In this document: positions 52,573-62,522 of the stretch, piece by piece
Layout of the letters: each line of letters starts with the position of its first letter
Numbering within the stretch: position 1 is the first letter of the stretch
Assembly (NCBI RefSeq): GCF_001269885.1
Contig: NZ_LHVH01000027.1
Location: forward strand, 1-64,000
Length of the DNA stretch: 64,000 nt
DNA from: Pseudomonas kilonensis
Lineage (GTDB): Bacteria > Pseudomonadota > Gammaproteobacteria > Pseudomonadales > Pseudomonadaceae
Direction of reading: 5' to 3'
The notes under the pieces: model-generated
Databases searched by the model: none
What the model saw: only the letters and a program-made list of their open reading frames with translations
What the model was told of the DNA's origin: nothing
Position numbers and translations under genes: made by a program

Positions 52573-53886
52573 TTAAGCCAACGCTTCGCTGCGTTTGCCC
52601 AGCAGGCGATCGCACACCACCGCGACCGCCAGGGTCATCACCGAAGGCACCAGCCAGGCCAGGCCTTGCTCGCTCAGCGGCAGATGGGCCAATTGCGTCG
52701 GCATCCAGTCCGCCAGGCCGGCGCCCTTGAGCGCATCGATCAGGCCAAACAGGAATGACACCAGCATCACCGGGCCAACGATGCGCCCCTGCTCGTGCCA
52801 GAAGTCCTTGCAGAAGCTCAGGGCCACCAGGGCGATACACGGTGGGTAGATCGCGGTGAGGACCGGAATCGAGAAGGCGATCAGCTTGGTCAGGCCCAGG
52901 TTGGACACCAGCAGCGAAAAGGCCGCCAGGATCACGACCAGGGTCTTGTAGGACAGCGGCAGTACGCGGCTGAAGTACTCGGCGCAGGCGCAGGTCAGGC
53001 CGACAGCAGTCACCAGGCACGCCAGGGAGATCAGCACCGCCAGGAAACCGCTGCCCAGGCTGCCGAAGGTGTGTTGCACGTAGGCATGCAGCACAGCCGC
53101 GCCGTTGGTCGCGCCCATGGCCACTTCATGGCTGCCCGAACCCAGGCGGAACAGGCTGACGTAGACCAGCGCCAGGCCCACCCCGGCAATCAGCCCGGCG
53201 ATGATCGCATAGCGGGTGATCAAGGCCGGCGACTCGACGCCCCGGGAACGGATCGCGTTGACGATGACAATGCCGAACACCAAGGCGCCCAGGGTATCCA
53301 TGGTCAGGTAGCCATTGATGAACCCTTGGGAGAACGGTGCCGCGATGTACTCGGGGGTGGCCACGCCGATATCACCCGTGGGCAAGACAAACGCCGCGAT
53401 GCCGAGCACGGCCAGGGCGATGATCTTCAGTGGCGCGAGGAAGCGTCCGACGGTGTCCAGCAGGCGGCCCGGGTAGAGCGAGATGAAAAACACCAGCAGG
53501 AAATACGCTGCGCTGTAGAGGAACAGCGCCAGCGGGCTTTCACCGGTCAACGGCGCCAAGCCGACTTCGAACGAAACGGTGGCGGTACGCGGCGTGGCGA
53601 ACAACGGGCCGACGGCCAGGTAGCACACCGCCGCCAGCAAGCCGCCGGCGACCTTGCCGATGGGGCTGCTCAAGGCGTCCATCGCCCCGCCCACCTTGGC
53701 CAGTGCAACGACCGTGATGACCGGCAGCCCGACCGCCGTGATCAAAAAGCCCAGCGCCGCCATCCAGACATGAGGCCCGGACTGCAAACCGACGATAGGC
53801 GGGAAGATGATGTTGCCGGCCCCGACGAACAGGGCAAATGTCATGAAACCGAGCGCCAGGATGTCCTGGCCTTTCAACACTTTCAT
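52573..53886 (-). CDS. braB: branched-chain amino acid:cation symporter BraB/BrnQ
   Basis: 437 residues from the ATG at 53886, the length I recall for P. aeruginosa BraB; a GTG four codons earlier is possible and neither has a strong ribosome-binding site. Twelve membrane helices of the LIVCS family; the N-terminus LALGFMTFALFVGAGNIIFP is diagnostic. It imports leucine, isoleucine and valine with sodium. Position next to sucCD matches braB in P. aeruginosa, which supports the name. Confidence 0.9.
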   Translation of the reverse strand: MKVLKGQDILALGFMTFALFVGAGNIIFPPIVGLQSGPHVWMAALGFLITAVGLPVITVVALAKVGGAMDALSSPIGKVAGGLLAAVCYLAVGPLFATPRTATVSFEVGLAPLTGESPLALFLYSAAYFLLVFFISLYPGRLLDTVGRFLAPLKIIALAVLGIAAFVLPTGDIGVATPEYIAAPFSQGFINGYLTMDTLGALVFGIVIVNAIRSRGVESPALITRYAIIAGLIAGVGLALVYVSLFRLGSGSHEVAMGATNGAAVLHAYVQHTFGSLGSGFLAVLISLACLVTAVGLTCACAEYFSRVLPLSYKTLVVILAAFSLLVSNLGLTKLIAFSIPVLTAIYPPCIALVALSFCKDFWHEQGRIVGPVMLVSFLFGLIDALKGAGLADWMPTQLAHLPLSEQGLAWLVPSVMTLAVAVVCDRLLGKRSEALA

Positions 53887-54158
53887 TAAGGAAACCACAC
53901 TACTGAATCGGAATTTAGAGAGGGATTTCCCTTATGGGTGAGGGAAATGCTGCCGATCCGTATGGGACCGACCCGTTTAGCGCGGCGCTTCCTTGTGGGC
54001 AGCGGTCGCAAAAATGGCTGCTAGCCTAACGAATTTAGCGAGAGAACGCACTGTTAAGGGGCGAACTATCCGATGCACGACGTTCGTGTGTCGCGTTTAC
54101 GTATCTATTTTCCTGCGAAGGCCCTGTGGCAAGGGCCTTTATCTGTGGAGCAAGGCTT

Positions 54159-54249
54159 TGTGGGAGCAAGGCTTGCCCGCGATGGCGTCAGCGTGAACTT
54201 GACAGATAGAACTGGGTCGCCTGCATCGCGGGCAAGCCTTGCTCCCACA
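54159..54249. repeat. REP doublet with flanking fragments
   Basis: A variant pair of the AAGGCTTGCCCGCGAT type. Truncated copies abut it on both sides: CTGTGGAGCAAGGCTT at about 54143-54158 and CCTTGCTCCCACA at 54253-54265. This looks like a cluster in decay or mid-rearrangement. Confidence 0.85.
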
Positions 54250-54311
54250 GGGCCTTGCTCCCACAGAGTGGACTGCACCCCAAAAACCTTGCCCCTACGG
54301 CCCCAGAAACG

Positions 54312-54339
54312 ACAAAGGCCACCCGAAGGTGGCCTTTGT
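54312..54339 (-). terminator. hairpin after sucD
   Basis: ACAAAGGCCACC (54312-54323) pairs with GGTGGCCTTTGT (54328-54339) around CGAA, 27 bases after the sucD stop. There is no good U-tract on the minus strand. Confidence 0.7.
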
Positions 54340-54366
54340 TGCTGGAACAAAAAAGTCAGCCGAAGC

Positions 54367-55251
54367 TTACTTCTTCATTTCCCAGCCAGTCAGCTCGGCC
54401 AGGGCCTTGCCGATGTCTGCCAGCGAACGCACGGTTTTCACGCCTGCGTCTTGCAGAGCAGCGAATTTCTCGTCTGCAGTGCCTTTGCCGCCAGAGATGA
54501 TTGCGCCAGCATGGCCCATGCGCTTGCCCGGAGGAGCAGTCACACCAGCGATGTAGGAAACAACCGGCTTGGTCACGTTGGCCTTGATGTAGGCAGCCGC
54601 TTCTTCTTCAGCCGAACCGCCGATCTCACCGATCATGACGATCGCTTCGGTCTTCGGGTCTTCCTGGAACAGCTTCAGGATGTCGATGAAGTTCGAGCCT
54701 GGGATCGGGTCACCGCCGATGCCGACGCAAGTCGACTGACCGAAACCGGCGTCAGTGGTCTGCTTCACAGCTTCGTAGGTCAGGGTGCCGGAACGGGAAA
54801 CGATACCGACCTTGCCTGGCAAGTGAATGTGACCTGGCATGATGCCGATCTTGCATTCGCCTGGAGTGATCACGCCTGGGCAGTTAGGGCCGATCAGGGT
54901 GATACCCAGCTCGTCGCACTTGACCTTGGCTTCCAGCATGTCGATGGTCGGGATGCCTTCGGTGATGCAGACGATCAGCTTGATGCCGCCGAACGCTGCT
55001 TCAAGGATGGAGTCCTTGCAGAAAGGAGCTGGAACGTAGATCACGCTGGCGGTGGCGCCAGTGGCGGCTACAGCGTCTTTCACGGTGTTGAACACTGGCA
55101 GGCCCAGGTGCTCGGTGCCGCCCTTGCCCGGTGTTACGCCGCCAACCATCTTGGTGCCGTATTCGATGGCTTGCTGGGTGTGGAAACTACCTTGCGAACC
55201 GGTAATACCCTGGCAGATAACCTTGGTGTCTTTATTGATCAGGACGCTCAT
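54367..55251 (-). CDS. sucD: succinyl-CoA synthetase alpha subunit
   Basis: 294 residues. It carries the CoA-binding Rossmann domain (about 5-125) and the phosphohistidine loop with GHAGAIISGGKG (about 245-256). GPNCPGVITPGECKIGIMPG is the conserved ligase segment. With SucC it makes succinate and ATP/GTP from succinyl-CoA. It starts on the last base of the sucC stop, so it is coupled. Confidence 0.98.
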   Translation of the reverse strand: MSVLINKDTKVICQGITGSQGSFHTQQAIEYGTKMVGGVTPGKGGTEHLGLPVFNTVKDAVAATGATASVIYVPAPFCKDSILEAAFGGIKLIVCITEGIPTIDMLEAKVKCDELGITLIGPNCPGVITPGECKIGIMPGHIHLPGKVGIVSRSGTLTYEAVKQTTDAGFGQSTCVGIGGDPIPGSNFIDILKLFQEDPKTEAIVMIGEIGGSAEEEAAAYIKANVTKPVVSYIAGVTAPPGKRMGHAGAIISGGKGTADEKFAALQDAGVKTVRSLADIGKALAELTGWEMKK

Positions 55252-56417
55252 TATTTGCCCTCCGCAGCTTTGACAACTTGTTGAGCAGCGTCGGTCAGGC
55301 TGGTAGCAGCGATGATGTTCAAACCGCTTTCTGCCAGTACTTTAGCGCCCAGCTCAGCGTTGTTGCCTTCAAGGCGAACAACAACCGGGATTTTCACGCC
55401 AACTTCTTTCACGGCGCCGATGATGCCTTCGGCAATCATGTCGCAGCGAACGATGCCGCCGAAGATGTTGACCAGTACTGCAGCGACGTTGGTGTCGGAC
55501 AGGATGATCTTGAACGCTTCGGTTACGCGTTCCTTGGTAGCACCGCCGCCCACGTCGAGGAAGTTGGCTGGCTTGCCGCCATGCAGGTTGACGATGTCCA
55601 TGGTACCCATGGCCAGGCCAGCACCGTTGACCATGCAGCCGATGTTACCTTCCAGGGCTACGTAGTTCAGTTCGAACTTGGCAGCGTGCGCTTCGCGCGG
55701 ATCGTCTTGCGACGGATCGTGGAAAGTCTTCAGCTTAGGCTGACGGTACATGGCGTTGGCGTCGATGTTGATCTTGGCATCGAGGCAGTGCAGGTCGCCG
55801 TCGGCCTTGATCACCAGCGGGTTCACTTCCAGCAGCGCCAGGTCGTGATCCTTGAACAGCTTGGCCAGACCTACGAAGATCTTGGCGAACTGAGCAACTT
55901 GCTTGCCTTCCAGGCCCAGCTGGAATGCCAGCTCGCGACCCTGGAATGGCTGTGCGCCAACCAGTGGATCGATGGTGGCCTTGAGGATTTTCTCAGGGGT
56001 ATCGTGAGCGATTTTCTCGATGTCCACGCCACCTTCGGTGGAAGCCATGAACACGATGCGGCGGCTCGAACGGTCAACGACAGCGCCCAGGTACAGCTCT
56101 TTAGCGATATCAGTGCACGATTCAACCAGGATCTTGGTCACTGGCTGACCGTTGGCGTCAGTCTGGTAAGTCACCAGACGCTTGCCCAGCCACTGCTGTG
56201 CGAAGGCTTTGGCGTCTTCTTTGCTGCGAACCAGCTTGACGCCGCCCGCTTTACCGCGACCACCGGCGTGAACCTGGGCTTTGACAACCCATTCGCTGCC
56301 GCCGATTTTGTCGCAAGCTTCTGCTGCCGCTTCCGGGGTGTCTACCGCGTAACCGGTGGATACTGGCAGGCCGTACTCAGCGAACAGCTGCTTACCCTGA
56401 TACTCGTGAAGATTCAT
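55251..56417 (-). CDS. sucC: succinyl-CoA synthetase beta subunit
   Basis: 388 residues from the ATG at 56417, the standard length and start (MNLHEYQGKQLFAEYGLP). ATP-grasp domain (about 8-230) and C-terminal CoA-ligase domain with GCMVNGAGLAMGTMDIVNLHG split over about 255-275. It forms a complex with SucD. A gap of 196 bases separates it from lpdG and holds no clear terminator. Confidence 0.98.
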   Translation of the reverse strand: MNLHEYQGKQLFAEYGLPVSTGYAVDTPEAAAEACDKIGGSEWVVKAQVHAGGRGKAGGVKLVRSKEDAKAFAQQWLGKRLVTYQTDANGQPVTKILVESCTDIAKELYLGAVVDRSSRRIVFMASTEGGVDIEKIAHDTPEKILKATIDPLVGAQPFQGRELAFQLGLEGKQVAQFAKIFVGLAKLFKDHDLALLEVNPLVIKADGDLHCLDAKINIDANAMYRQPKLKTFHDPSQDDPREAHAAKFELNYVALEGNIGCMVNGAGLAMGTMDIVNLHGGKPANFLDVGGGATKERVTEAFKIILSDTNVAAVLVNIFGGIVRCDMIAEGIIGAVKEVGVKIPVVVRLEGNNAELGAKVLAESGLNIIAATSLTDAAQQVVKAAEGK

Positions 56418-56613
56418 GCTTATTACCGTCTTCGTTAGGTACTGCGCATTCGGTGCTGCACCGTTCTGGTGCCGCACCACCTGTGACTGCTGCTTGCGTA
56501 GCGTTCCAGTTAACCGGTTCGGCTACGCAAGGCTGCGTCCAGCGGATATTCCGCGGTGAGTCTTGCTCGCAAGGCTCACGACGGGCCATACCGCCGTGGT
56601 TTCTTATTGTCTA

Positions 56614-58050
56614 TTAACGCTTCTTGCGGTTGGCCACGTGAATGGCGCCGCCATTTACGGCCAGGGCCGCTTCGTGCAAGGCTTCGGACAGGGTCGGATG
56701 GGAGAAGACCATCATGCCCAGATCTTCAGCGCTGGTGCCGAATTCCATGCCGATCGCGCCTTGCTGTACCAGCTCGGCAGCGCTTGGGCCAATGACGTGA
56801 ACGCCCAATACGCGATCCGTCTTGGCATCGGCGATGACTTTCACGAAACCACCGGTATCGTTGGCTGCCATGGCACGGCCACTGGCTGCAAACGGGAAGG
56901 TGCCGACGTTAACTTCAACGCCTTCGGCTTTCAAGGCCTGCTCGGTCTTGCCAACCCATGCGATTTCCGGGTGGGTGTAGATAACCGAAGGGATCAGGTC
57001 GTAGTTCATCTGGGCTTTGTGGCCCTTGATGCGCTCGACAACCATGATGCCTTCTTCGGATGCCTTGTGTGCCAGCATCATGCCGCGAACCACGTCACCG
57101 ATGGCGAAGACGCCCGGAACTGCGGTTGCGCACTGGTCGTCGACGGCAATGAAGCCGCGCTCGTCGATTTCCACGCCGCTGTCGGCAGCCAACAGGTCGG
57201 TAGTCACAGGACGACGGCCGACCGCGACGATCAGCTTGTCGAAGGTGATGGTCTGTTCGCCGTTGGTGTCGGTGTAGGTCACCACGACTTCTTCGCCGTT
57301 GACCTTCGAACCGGTGACGCGAGCGCCCAGCTTGATGTCCAGGCCCTGTTTGGTCAGGGTTTTCAGCGCTTCCTTGGAAACCGCAGCGTCAGCGGCCATC
57401 AGGAAGGTATCGAGGGCTTCCAGTACGGTCACTTGCGCACCCAGGCGCGACCATACCGAACCCAGCTCGAGGCCGATCACGCCAGCGCCGATCACGCCCA
57501 GGCGTTTTGGCACGGTCTGGAATTCCAGGGCACCGGTGGAGTCGACGATCACGTTCTGGTCGACCGGAGCCGGTGGAATGTCGATCGGACGCGAGCCTGG
57601 CGCCAGGATGACGTTCTCGGCTTCGATCACTTCAACCGAACCGTCTGGCTTGGTCACTTCGACTTTCTTGCCCATCAGCAACTTGCCGTGGCCTTCGATG
57701 GAGGTCACGCCGTTGGCCTTGAACAGGGTGGCGACACCGCTGGTCAGGTTCTTGACGATGCCAGCCTTGCGGCCAACCATCGCGGCGACGTCCATTTTCA
57801 CTTCACCGGTAGAGATACCGTGAACGTTGAAGCTTTCTTTCGCTTCCTTGTATTTCCAGGAGCTGTCCAGCAGCGCCTTGGAAGGAATGCAACCGACGTT
57901 CAGGCAAGTACCGCCGAGGGCCAGCTTGCCCTCCTTGTCGGTGTATTTCTCGATGCAGGCAGTGGTAAGGCCCAGTTGCGCAGCCTTGATGGCCGCTACG
58001 TAGCCGCCAGGGCCCGCACCAATCACTACCACGTCGAATTTCTGAGTCAT
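56614..58050 (-). CDS. lpdG: dihydrolipoyl dehydrogenase
   Basis: 478 residues. It reoxidises dihydrolipoamide of the 2-oxoglutarate complex with NAD. FAD motif VVIGAGPGGYVAAIKAAQLG, redox disulphide GGTCLNVGCIPSK, NAD motif VIGAGVIGLELGSVW and the C-terminal catalytic histidine in FSHPTLSEALHEA are all present. AAGGA lies 7 bases before the ATG. The gene name lpdG follows pseudomonad usage for the copy in the suc operon. Confidence 0.97.
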   Translation of the reverse strand: MTQKFDVVVIGAGPGGYVAAIKAAQLGLTTACIEKYTDKEGKLALGGTCLNVGCIPSKALLDSSWKYKEAKESFNVHGISTGEVKMDVAAMVGRKAGIVKNLTSGVATLFKANGVTSIEGHGKLLMGKKVEVTKPDGSVEVIEAENVILAPGSRPIDIPPAPVDQNVIVDSTGALEFQTVPKRLGVIGAGVIGLELGSVWSRLGAQVTVLEALDTFLMAADAAVSKEALKTLTKQGLDIKLGARVTGSKVNGEEVVVTYTDTNGEQTITFDKLIVAVGRRPVTTDLLAADSGVEIDERGFIAVDDQCATAVPGVFAIGDVVRGMMLAHKASEEGIMVVERIKGHKAQMNYDLIPSVIYTHPEIAWVGKTEQALKAEGVEVNVGTFPFAASGRAMAANDTGGFVKVIADAKTDRVLGVHVIGPSAAELVQQGAIGMEFGTSAEDLGMMVFSHPTLSEALHEAALAVNGGAIHVANRKKR

Positions 58051-58128
58051 GAGTCATTCCTTTTCGAATCAAACCGGACGATCACTTGTGATGACCGTCG
58101 AGGGACGAAACCGGTTGTTTCAGCAAGA

Positions 58129-58150
58129 GGCCGGTCAAAACAGACCGGCC
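58129..58150 (-). other. intercistronic hairpin between sucB and lpdG
   Basis: GGCCGGTC (58129-58136) pairs with GACCGGCC (58143-58150). It lies in the 113-base gap after sucB and may protect or adjust the upstream message; no U-tract follows. Confidence 0.5.
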
Positions 58151-58163
58151 CTCGCGGCGAAAA

Positions 58164-59384
58164 TCAGATATCCAGCAGCAGACGAGCCGGATCTTCAAGC
58201 AGGTTCTTGATGGTTACCAGGAACGTCACGGCTTCTTTGCCGTCGATCAGGCGGTGATCGTAGGACAGTGCCAGGTACATCATCGGACGAATCACGACCT
58301 GACCATTGATCGCCATAGGACGCTGCAGAATGTTGTGCATGCCCAGGATAGCCGCTTGTGGCGGGTTGACGATCGGGGTCGACATCATCGAACCGAATGT
58401 ACCACCGTTGGTGATGGTGAACGTACCGCCGGTCATCTCTTCGATGGACAGCTTGCCGTCACGGGCCTTCTTGCCGAAGGTGGCGATGCCGCCTTCGATT
58501 TCGGCCAGGCTCATCAGTTCGGCGTTACGCAGTACCGGAACCACCAGGCCACGGTCGCTGGAAACAGCAACACCGATGTCGGCGTAGCCGTGGTAGACGA
58601 TGTCGGAACCGTCGATCGACGCGTTGACGGCCGGGAAGCGTTTCAGCGCTTCGGTGGCAGCCTTGACGAAGAACGACATGAAGCCCAGGCGTACGCCGTT
58701 GTGGGACTTCTCGAACAGATCCTTGTACTTCGAACGCAGGGCCATGACTTCGGTCATGTCGACTTCGTTGAAAGTGGTCAGCATCGCCATGTTCGACTGG
58801 GCTTCTACCAGACGCTTGGCCACGGTAGCGCGAACGCGGGTCATCGGAACGCGTTTTTCAACGCGGTCACCGGCAGCGAACACCGGAGCGGCAGCGGCAG
58901 GTGCGGCAGGCTTGGCTGGCGCGGCGGCCGGAGCGGCTTTCTTGGCGGCAACGGCTGCAACCACGTCTTCCTTGGTCACGCGACCACCCTTGCCGGTGCC
59001 GGCAACGGAAGCGATGTTGATGCCATTCTCTTCAGCCAGCTTGCGAGCAGCAGGGGCAGCGACTGGATCGTCTTCGCCACCAGCGGCTGGAGCAGCAGCC
59101 TGGGCGGCAGCCGGTGCAGCGGCGGCTGGAGCGGCGGCAGCAGCGCCGCCCTCTTCGATCGAGCCCAGGACCTGGTTCGACAGAACGGTAGCGCCTTCCT
59201 CGGCAATGATTGCGCCCAGCACGCCGTCAGCTTCGGCCAATACTTCCAGCACGACCTTGTCGGTCTCGATGTCGACGATCAGGTCGTCACGCTTGACGGC
59301 CTCGCCTGGTTTCTTGTGCCAGGTGGCAACGGTGCCATCGGCAACCGATTCCGGGAATGACGGGGCTTTGATTTCGATAGCCAT
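58164..59384 (-). CDS. sucB: 2-oxoglutarate dehydrogenase E2 subunit
   Basis: 406 residues: lipoyl domain (about 1-76, lysine in ETDKVVLEV), alanine/proline-rich linker, peripheral subunit-binding domain (about 110-146, AARKLAEENGINIASVAGTG) and the succinyltransferase core with the catalytic ALSYDHRLIDGKEA near the C-terminus. It transfers succinyl from E1 (SucA) to CoA. Confidence 0.98.
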   Translation of the reverse strand: MAIEIKAPSFPESVADGTVATWHKKPGEAVKRDDLIVDIETDKVVLEVLAEADGVLGAIIAEEGATVLSNQVLGSIEEGGAAAAAPAAAAPAAAQAAAPAAGGEDDPVAAPAARKLAEENGINIASVAGTGKGGRVTKEDVVAAVAAKKAAPAAAPAKPAAPAAAAPVFAAGDRVEKRVPMTRVRATVAKRLVEAQSNMAMLTTFNEVDMTEVMALRSKYKDLFEKSHNGVRLGFMSFFVKAATEALKRFPAVNASIDGSDIVYHGYADIGVAVSSDRGLVVPVLRNAELMSLAEIEGGIATFGKKARDGKLSIEEMTGGTFTITNGGTFGSMMSTPIVNPPQAAILGMHNILQRPMAINGQVVIRPMMYLALSYDHRLIDGKEAVTFLVTIKNLLEDPARLLLDI

Positions 59385-59428
59385 TATCTGTGGGTCCTTA
59401 AAATTCGGTTTCAGTCAGCGCGAAGGCG

Positions 59429-62260
59429 TTAAACAGTGAAGGCATCTTGCAGCAGTTTTTCCTGCTGCTCGGCGTGCATCGACGCATAACCACACGCAGG
59501 TGCAGCAGAAGCATCACGGCCGGCATATTCCAGGCCCAGGGCCTTGTTATGGTTGCCGATGCTGCGACGCAGGTGATGCTGGCTGCTGTACCACGCGCCT
59601 TGGTTCATCGGCTCTTCCTGACACCACACCGCATGGGTGAGGTTGGTGTAAGGCGCGATGGCCTCCATCAGGTCTTCTTCCGGGAACGGGTAAAGCTGCT
59701 CGATACGCACGATGGCGATGTCTTCGCGGCCTTCGGCACGACGTTTTTCCAGCAGGTCGTAGTAGACCTTGCCGCTGCACATGACCAGGCGAGTGACCTT
59801 CGCCGCGTCCAGAGTGTCGATTTCCGAAATAACGGTCTGGAACGAGCCTTCGGCCAGATCCTCGAGCGTGGAGATCGCCAGTTTGTGACGCAGCAGCGAC
59901 TTCGGTGTCAGCACGATCAGCGGCTTGCGCAGCGGACGGATGACTTGACGACGCAGCAGGTGGTAGATCTGTGCCGGCGTGGTCGGTACGCAGACCTGGA
60001 CGTTGTGCTCGGCACACAGTTGCAGGTAACGCTCCAGACGTGCCGAAGAGTGCTCCGGCCCCTGCCCTTCATAACCGTGTGGCAACAGCATGGTCAGACC
60101 GCAGAGACGGCCCCACTTGTGCTCGCCGCTGGTGATGAACTGGTCGACAACCACCTGGGCACCGTTGGCGAAGTCGCCGAACTGGGCTTCCCAGATCACC
60201 AACGCCTCAGGCGTGGTGGTCGAGTAACCGTATTCGAACGCCAGCACGGCTTCTTCGGACAGGAACGAATCGTACAGGTCGAAACGTGGCTGGCCCTTGT
60301 ACAGGTTTTGCAGCGGGACGTAGGTACCCGCGTCCTTCTGGTTGTGCAAGACAGCGTGACGGTGCGAGAACGTACCGCGACCGATGTCCTGACCCGTCAT
60401 GCGAATCGGGTGACCTTCGAACGCCAGGGTCGCGTACGCCATGGTTTCGGCGTAACCCCAGTTGATCGGCAGGCCGCCGGCTTGCATCTTCTGCCGGTCT
60501 TCGTAGATTTTCGCGACCTGGCGCTGAACCACAAAGCCTTCCGGAATTTCCAGCAGCTTGGCGGACAGTTCCTGCAAGGTTTTCAGATCGAAGCGAGTGT
60601 CGTGACGCGCGGTCCAGGCGTGGCCCAGATACGGACGCCAGTCCACGAACAACTCTTTGTTCGGCTCTTTGACCAGGCTTTTTACCACGTGCAGACCGTT
60701 GTCCAGCGCGTTGCGGTATTCGTCGACTTTCGCCTGAACACGCTCAACGTCCAGCACACCGCTCTGGGTCAGATGATCGGCATACAGCTCACGGGTGGTG
60801 CGCTGTTTGGTGATCTGCTGATACATGATTGGCTGGGTGCCGCTTGGCTCGTCGGCCTCGTTGTGGCCGCGACGACGGTAGCAGACCAGGTCGATCACCA
60901 CGTCACGCTTGAACTGCATGCGGTAGTCGATGGCCAGCTGGGTCACGAACAACACGGCTTCCGGATCATCACCATTCACATGGAGGATCGGCGCCTGGAT
61001 CATCTTCGCAACGTCGGTCGCATACTCGGTGGAGCGCGAGTCCAGCGGGTTGCTGATGGTGAAACCGACCTGGTTGTTGATCACGATGTGCACGGTACCG
61101 CCGGTCTTGAAACCGCGGGTCTGCGACATCTGGAAGGTTTCCATGACCACGCCTTGACCGGCGAATGCCGCGTCACCGTGGATGGAGATCGGCAGTACCT
61201 TCTCGCCGGTAGGGTCGTTACGACGATCCTGACGGGCGCGGACCGAACCTTCGACCACTGGAGAAACGATTTCCAGGTGAGACGGGTTGAACGCCATGGC
61301 CAGGTGCACTTCGCCACCTGCGGTCATCACGTTGGACGAGAAGCCCTGGTGGTATTTCACGTCACCGGAACCCAGCTCGACCTTCTTCTTGCCTTCGAAC
61401 TCGTCGAACAGCTCGCGCGGGTTCTTGCCGAAGGTGTTGACCAGCACGTTCAGGCGACCACGGTGGGCCATGCCGATCACGATTTCCTTGGTGCCGTAGG
61501 AACCGGAACGCTGGATCAACTCGTCGAGCATCGGAATCAGGCTCTCGCCGCCTTCCAGACCGAAACGCTTGGTACCCGGGTATTTGGTCCCGAGGTATTT
61601 TTCGAGGCCTTCGCCGGCGGTGACGCGCTCAAGCAGGTGGCTCTTGATGTCGACAGAGTACGTCGGACGGCCGCGCACGCTTTCCAGACGCTGCTGGAAC
61701 CACTGGCGCTGCTCGGAATCGGTGATATGCGTAAATTCAGCGCCGATGGTGCGGCAATATGTCTGCTGCAACGCTTCGTGAATTTCGCGTAGGCTCGCTT
61801 CCTCTTTGCCGATGAACAGGTCGCCGGCACGGAAGGTCGTATCAAGATCGGCATTGGTCAAGCCGTAGTGAGTGATCGACAGGTCTGCAGGTGCAGGACG
61901 CTGCCACAGCCCCAGCGGGTCAAGCTGGGCTGACTGGTGGCCACGCATCCGGTAGGCCTGGATCAGTCGCAGCACTTCAACTTGCTTCTTCTCGTGTTCA
62001 CTGCTCACGCTGCCGGCAGACACCGGTTGAGCGCGGCGCTGGTTCTTTGCCAGCAACACGAAATGATCGCGAATCGTCGAGTGCGAAACATCAGTGGCAG
62101 AGTTACCGTCAGCCGGCAACTTCTGAAAGTAGGTGCGCCATTCTTCTGGCACAGCGTTAGGGTCGTGCAGGTAGAGCTCGTAAAGCTCTTCCACATAGGC
62201 AGCGTTACCACCGGAAAGGTGGGCACTGTTCCACATGCGCTGCATCACGCTTTCTTGCAT
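59429..62260 (-). CDS. sucA: 2-oxoglutarate dehydrogenase E1 subunit
   Basis: 943 residues. Thiamine diphosphate-dependent decarboxylase of the TCA cycle. GMAHRGRLNVLVNT (about 260-273), HGDAAFAGQGVVMET and the downstream NNQVGFT segment of the cofactor site are visible, as is the C-terminal transketolase-like region with LPHGYEGQGPEHSSARLER. GAGGGTG precedes the ATG by 7 bases. Normal full length for the family. Confidence 0.98.
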   Translation of the reverse strand: MQESVMQRMWNSAHLSGGNAAYVEELYELYLHDPNAVPEEWRTYFQKLPADGNSATDVSHSTIRDHFVLLAKNQRRAQPVSAGSVSSEHEKKQVEVLRLIQAYRMRGHQSAQLDPLGLWQRPAPADLSITHYGLTNADLDTTFRAGDLFIGKEEASLREIHEALQQTYCRTIGAEFTHITDSEQRQWFQQRLESVRGRPTYSVDIKSHLLERVTAGEGLEKYLGTKYPGTKRFGLEGGESLIPMLDELIQRSGSYGTKEIVIGMAHRGRLNVLVNTFGKNPRELFDEFEGKKKVELGSGDVKYHQGFSSNVMTAGGEVHLAMAFNPSHLEIVSPVVEGSVRARQDRRNDPTGEKVLPISIHGDAAFAGQGVVMETFQMSQTRGFKTGGTVHIVINNQVGFTISNPLDSRSTEYATDVAKMIQAPILHVNGDDPEAVLFVTQLAIDYRMQFKRDVVIDLVCYRRRGHNEADEPSGTQPIMYQQITKQRTTRELYADHLTQSGVLDVERVQAKVDEYRNALDNGLHVVKSLVKEPNKELFVDWRPYLGHAWTARHDTRFDLKTLQELSAKLLEIPEGFVVQRQVAKIYEDRQKMQAGGLPINWGYAETMAYATLAFEGHPIRMTGQDIGRGTFSHRHAVLHNQKDAGTYVPLQNLYKGQPRFDLYDSFLSEEAVLAFEYGYSTTTPEALVIWEAQFGDFANGAQVVVDQFITSGEHKWGRLCGLTMLLPHGYEGQGPEHSSARLERYLQLCAEHNVQVCVPTTPAQIYHLLRRQVIRPLRKPLIVLTPKSLLRHKLAISTLEDLAEGSFQTVISEIDTLDAAKVTRLVMCSGKVYYDLLEKRRAEGREDIAIVRIEQLYPFPEEDLMEAIAPYTNLTHAVWCQEEPMNQGAWYSSQHHLRRSIGNHNKALGLEYAGRDASAAPACGYASMHAEQQEKLLQDAFTV

Positions 62261-62522
62261 GCTTGGTCACCCTCGATTAGGGGAACACCATCGGCGAAAA
62301 CACCGAGCAAACTTGCAGAAGTCCGAGTGCAGCGACTAAAACAAGCCACTTAGGATCACGCTGATAGTCCGGGTACCAGCCCGGATGCCCCTGCTTGTCT
62401 CATTTCTTCAAAATAAGAACCGCCGCTTTGTAAGCGGCTGTTCTGGTTATAGCCTCAGCGCGGGTTGAAGCCCGCGCCTGGCCTTCTACGGGTAAAGCGG
62501 TCCTACGGGTACAGCAGCTGAA
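62261..62522 (-). other. sdhB-sucA intergenic region with two hairpins
   Basis: 262 bases between sdhB and sucA. Read on the minus strand a hairpin GCGCGGG/CCCGCGC (62458-62477) is met first, then a terminator-like hairpin GCCGCTT/AAGCGGC (62422-62438) followed by GGTTCTTATTTTG. These may split the sdh and suc transcripts partially. Confidence 0.6.
62410..62438 (-). terminator. terminator-like hairpin after sdhB
   Basis: GCCGCTT (62422-62428) and AAGCGGC (62432-62438) form a 7-base stem with a 3-base loop. The minus-strand RNA continues into a U-rich stretch, so part of the sdh transcripts should end here before sucA. Confidence 0.6.

Larger units (their letters stand above)
53887..54366. 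other. 480-base intergenic region with repeats, between braB and sucD
   Basis: It contains a small hairpin ATTTCCCT/AGGGAAAT (53925-53932 and 53941-53948) that may lie in the braB leader, a REP doublet with truncated extra units (54143-54265) and the sucD hairpin (54312-54339). No gene was found. No clear promoter for braB could be picked by eye. Confidence 0.6.

Noticed and set aside
59447..61792. 781-codon frame opposite sucA
   Set aside because: Antisense shadow of a certain TCA-cycle gene; no motifs.
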